DNA of 64,000 nucleotides from Astropecten irregularis (lineage: Eukaryota > Echinodermata > Asteroidea > Paxillosida > Astropectinidae). The notes under the pieces are model-generated. The model made no database searches, had not been told where the DNA came from, and saw nothing but the letters and a program-made list of their open reading frames with translations. Made by a program: the position numbers and the translations under genes. Positions 63,853 to 64,000 of this stretch are shown one piece after another; within the stretch, counting starts at the first letter, position 1; each line of letters begins with the position of its first letter. The stretch covers positions 1,240,001 through 1,304,000 of the forward strand of contig OZ020251.1 in assembly GCA_963971285.1 (NCBI GenBank). Direction: 5' to 3'.

Positions 63853-64000
63853 ATGATTCTAAAGAGGACGGCTTGATGCTTCTTGGAGAGGAATGAGGAC
63901 TCCAACTACTAGGTAGGTATCCAGTAAGAATGTCAGGTCAATGGAAGATATTACAGATGGACTGACACACGACCAAAGAGGAGAAAAGAGTGAGATGTAA

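Overview
The window is eukaryotic nuclear DNA: AT-rich, with spliced genes, canonical GT-AG introns of up to about 11.5 kb, and a high density of short transposon-derived repeats and minisatellites. The gene content (SoxD, Shaw-type Kv channel, CSRP-type LIM protein, one-exon rhodopsin-like GPCR, collagen/C1q protein) and the many foldback MITEs and tRNA-derived SINEs fit a marine invertebrate deuterostome, most likely an echinoderm. The species assignment is inference; the gene models are read from the sequence.

Layout. 3.67-17.8 kb: a CSRP (muscle LIM protein) gene on the minus strand with five coding exons whose splice phases all agree (188 aa) and a possible non-coding first exon near 17.7 kb. 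Its introns hold a 2.6-kb array of about 118-bp units, 20-bp, 42-bp and about 83-bp minisatellites, several MITEs, and a 2.65-kb transposon-like unit (14.4-17.05 kb) carrying eight same-orientation copies of GTAACGCGAGTTACC. 18.6-19.1 kb: a 248-bp MITE with an 8-bp target duplication beside a frameshifted THAP-domain remnant. 22.1-23.0 kb: an intronless class A GPCR (minus). 24.8-26.3 kb: a secreted collagen-like/C1q gene (plus) whose C1q domain is interrupted by a perfect hairpin insertion. 26.4-29 kb: nested foldback elements. 30.16-50.07 kb: a Shaw/Kv3 potassium channel (minus) in three coding exons, with large introns full of MITEs, SINEs and a 1.9-kb TTAA-flanked element just beyond the last intron's start. 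51-60.5 kb: minisatellite, retroelement fragments, then a long AT-rich stretch without genes containing CRE-like and octamer-like motif clusters. 60.5-62.4 kb: the last three coding exons of a SoxD (Sox5/6/13) gene (minus), including the whole HMG box; the gene continues beyond the window.

How the pieces relate. The genes do not form a pathway. However, SoxD, Shaw/Kv3 and CSRP lie in this order on one strand, and their human relatives SOX6, KCNC1 and CSRP3 are linked on 11p15, with partial echoes at 12q21 (KCNC2, CSRP2) and 1q32 (CSRP1, SOX13). This looks like a very old linkage group. The other theme is mobile DNA: at least six different foldback families share nearly the same outer end (a GGGG-pyrimidine-rich start followed by GATTTCAC or AATTTCAT) but have private inner palindromes, and one of them has landed in the C1q coding sequence.
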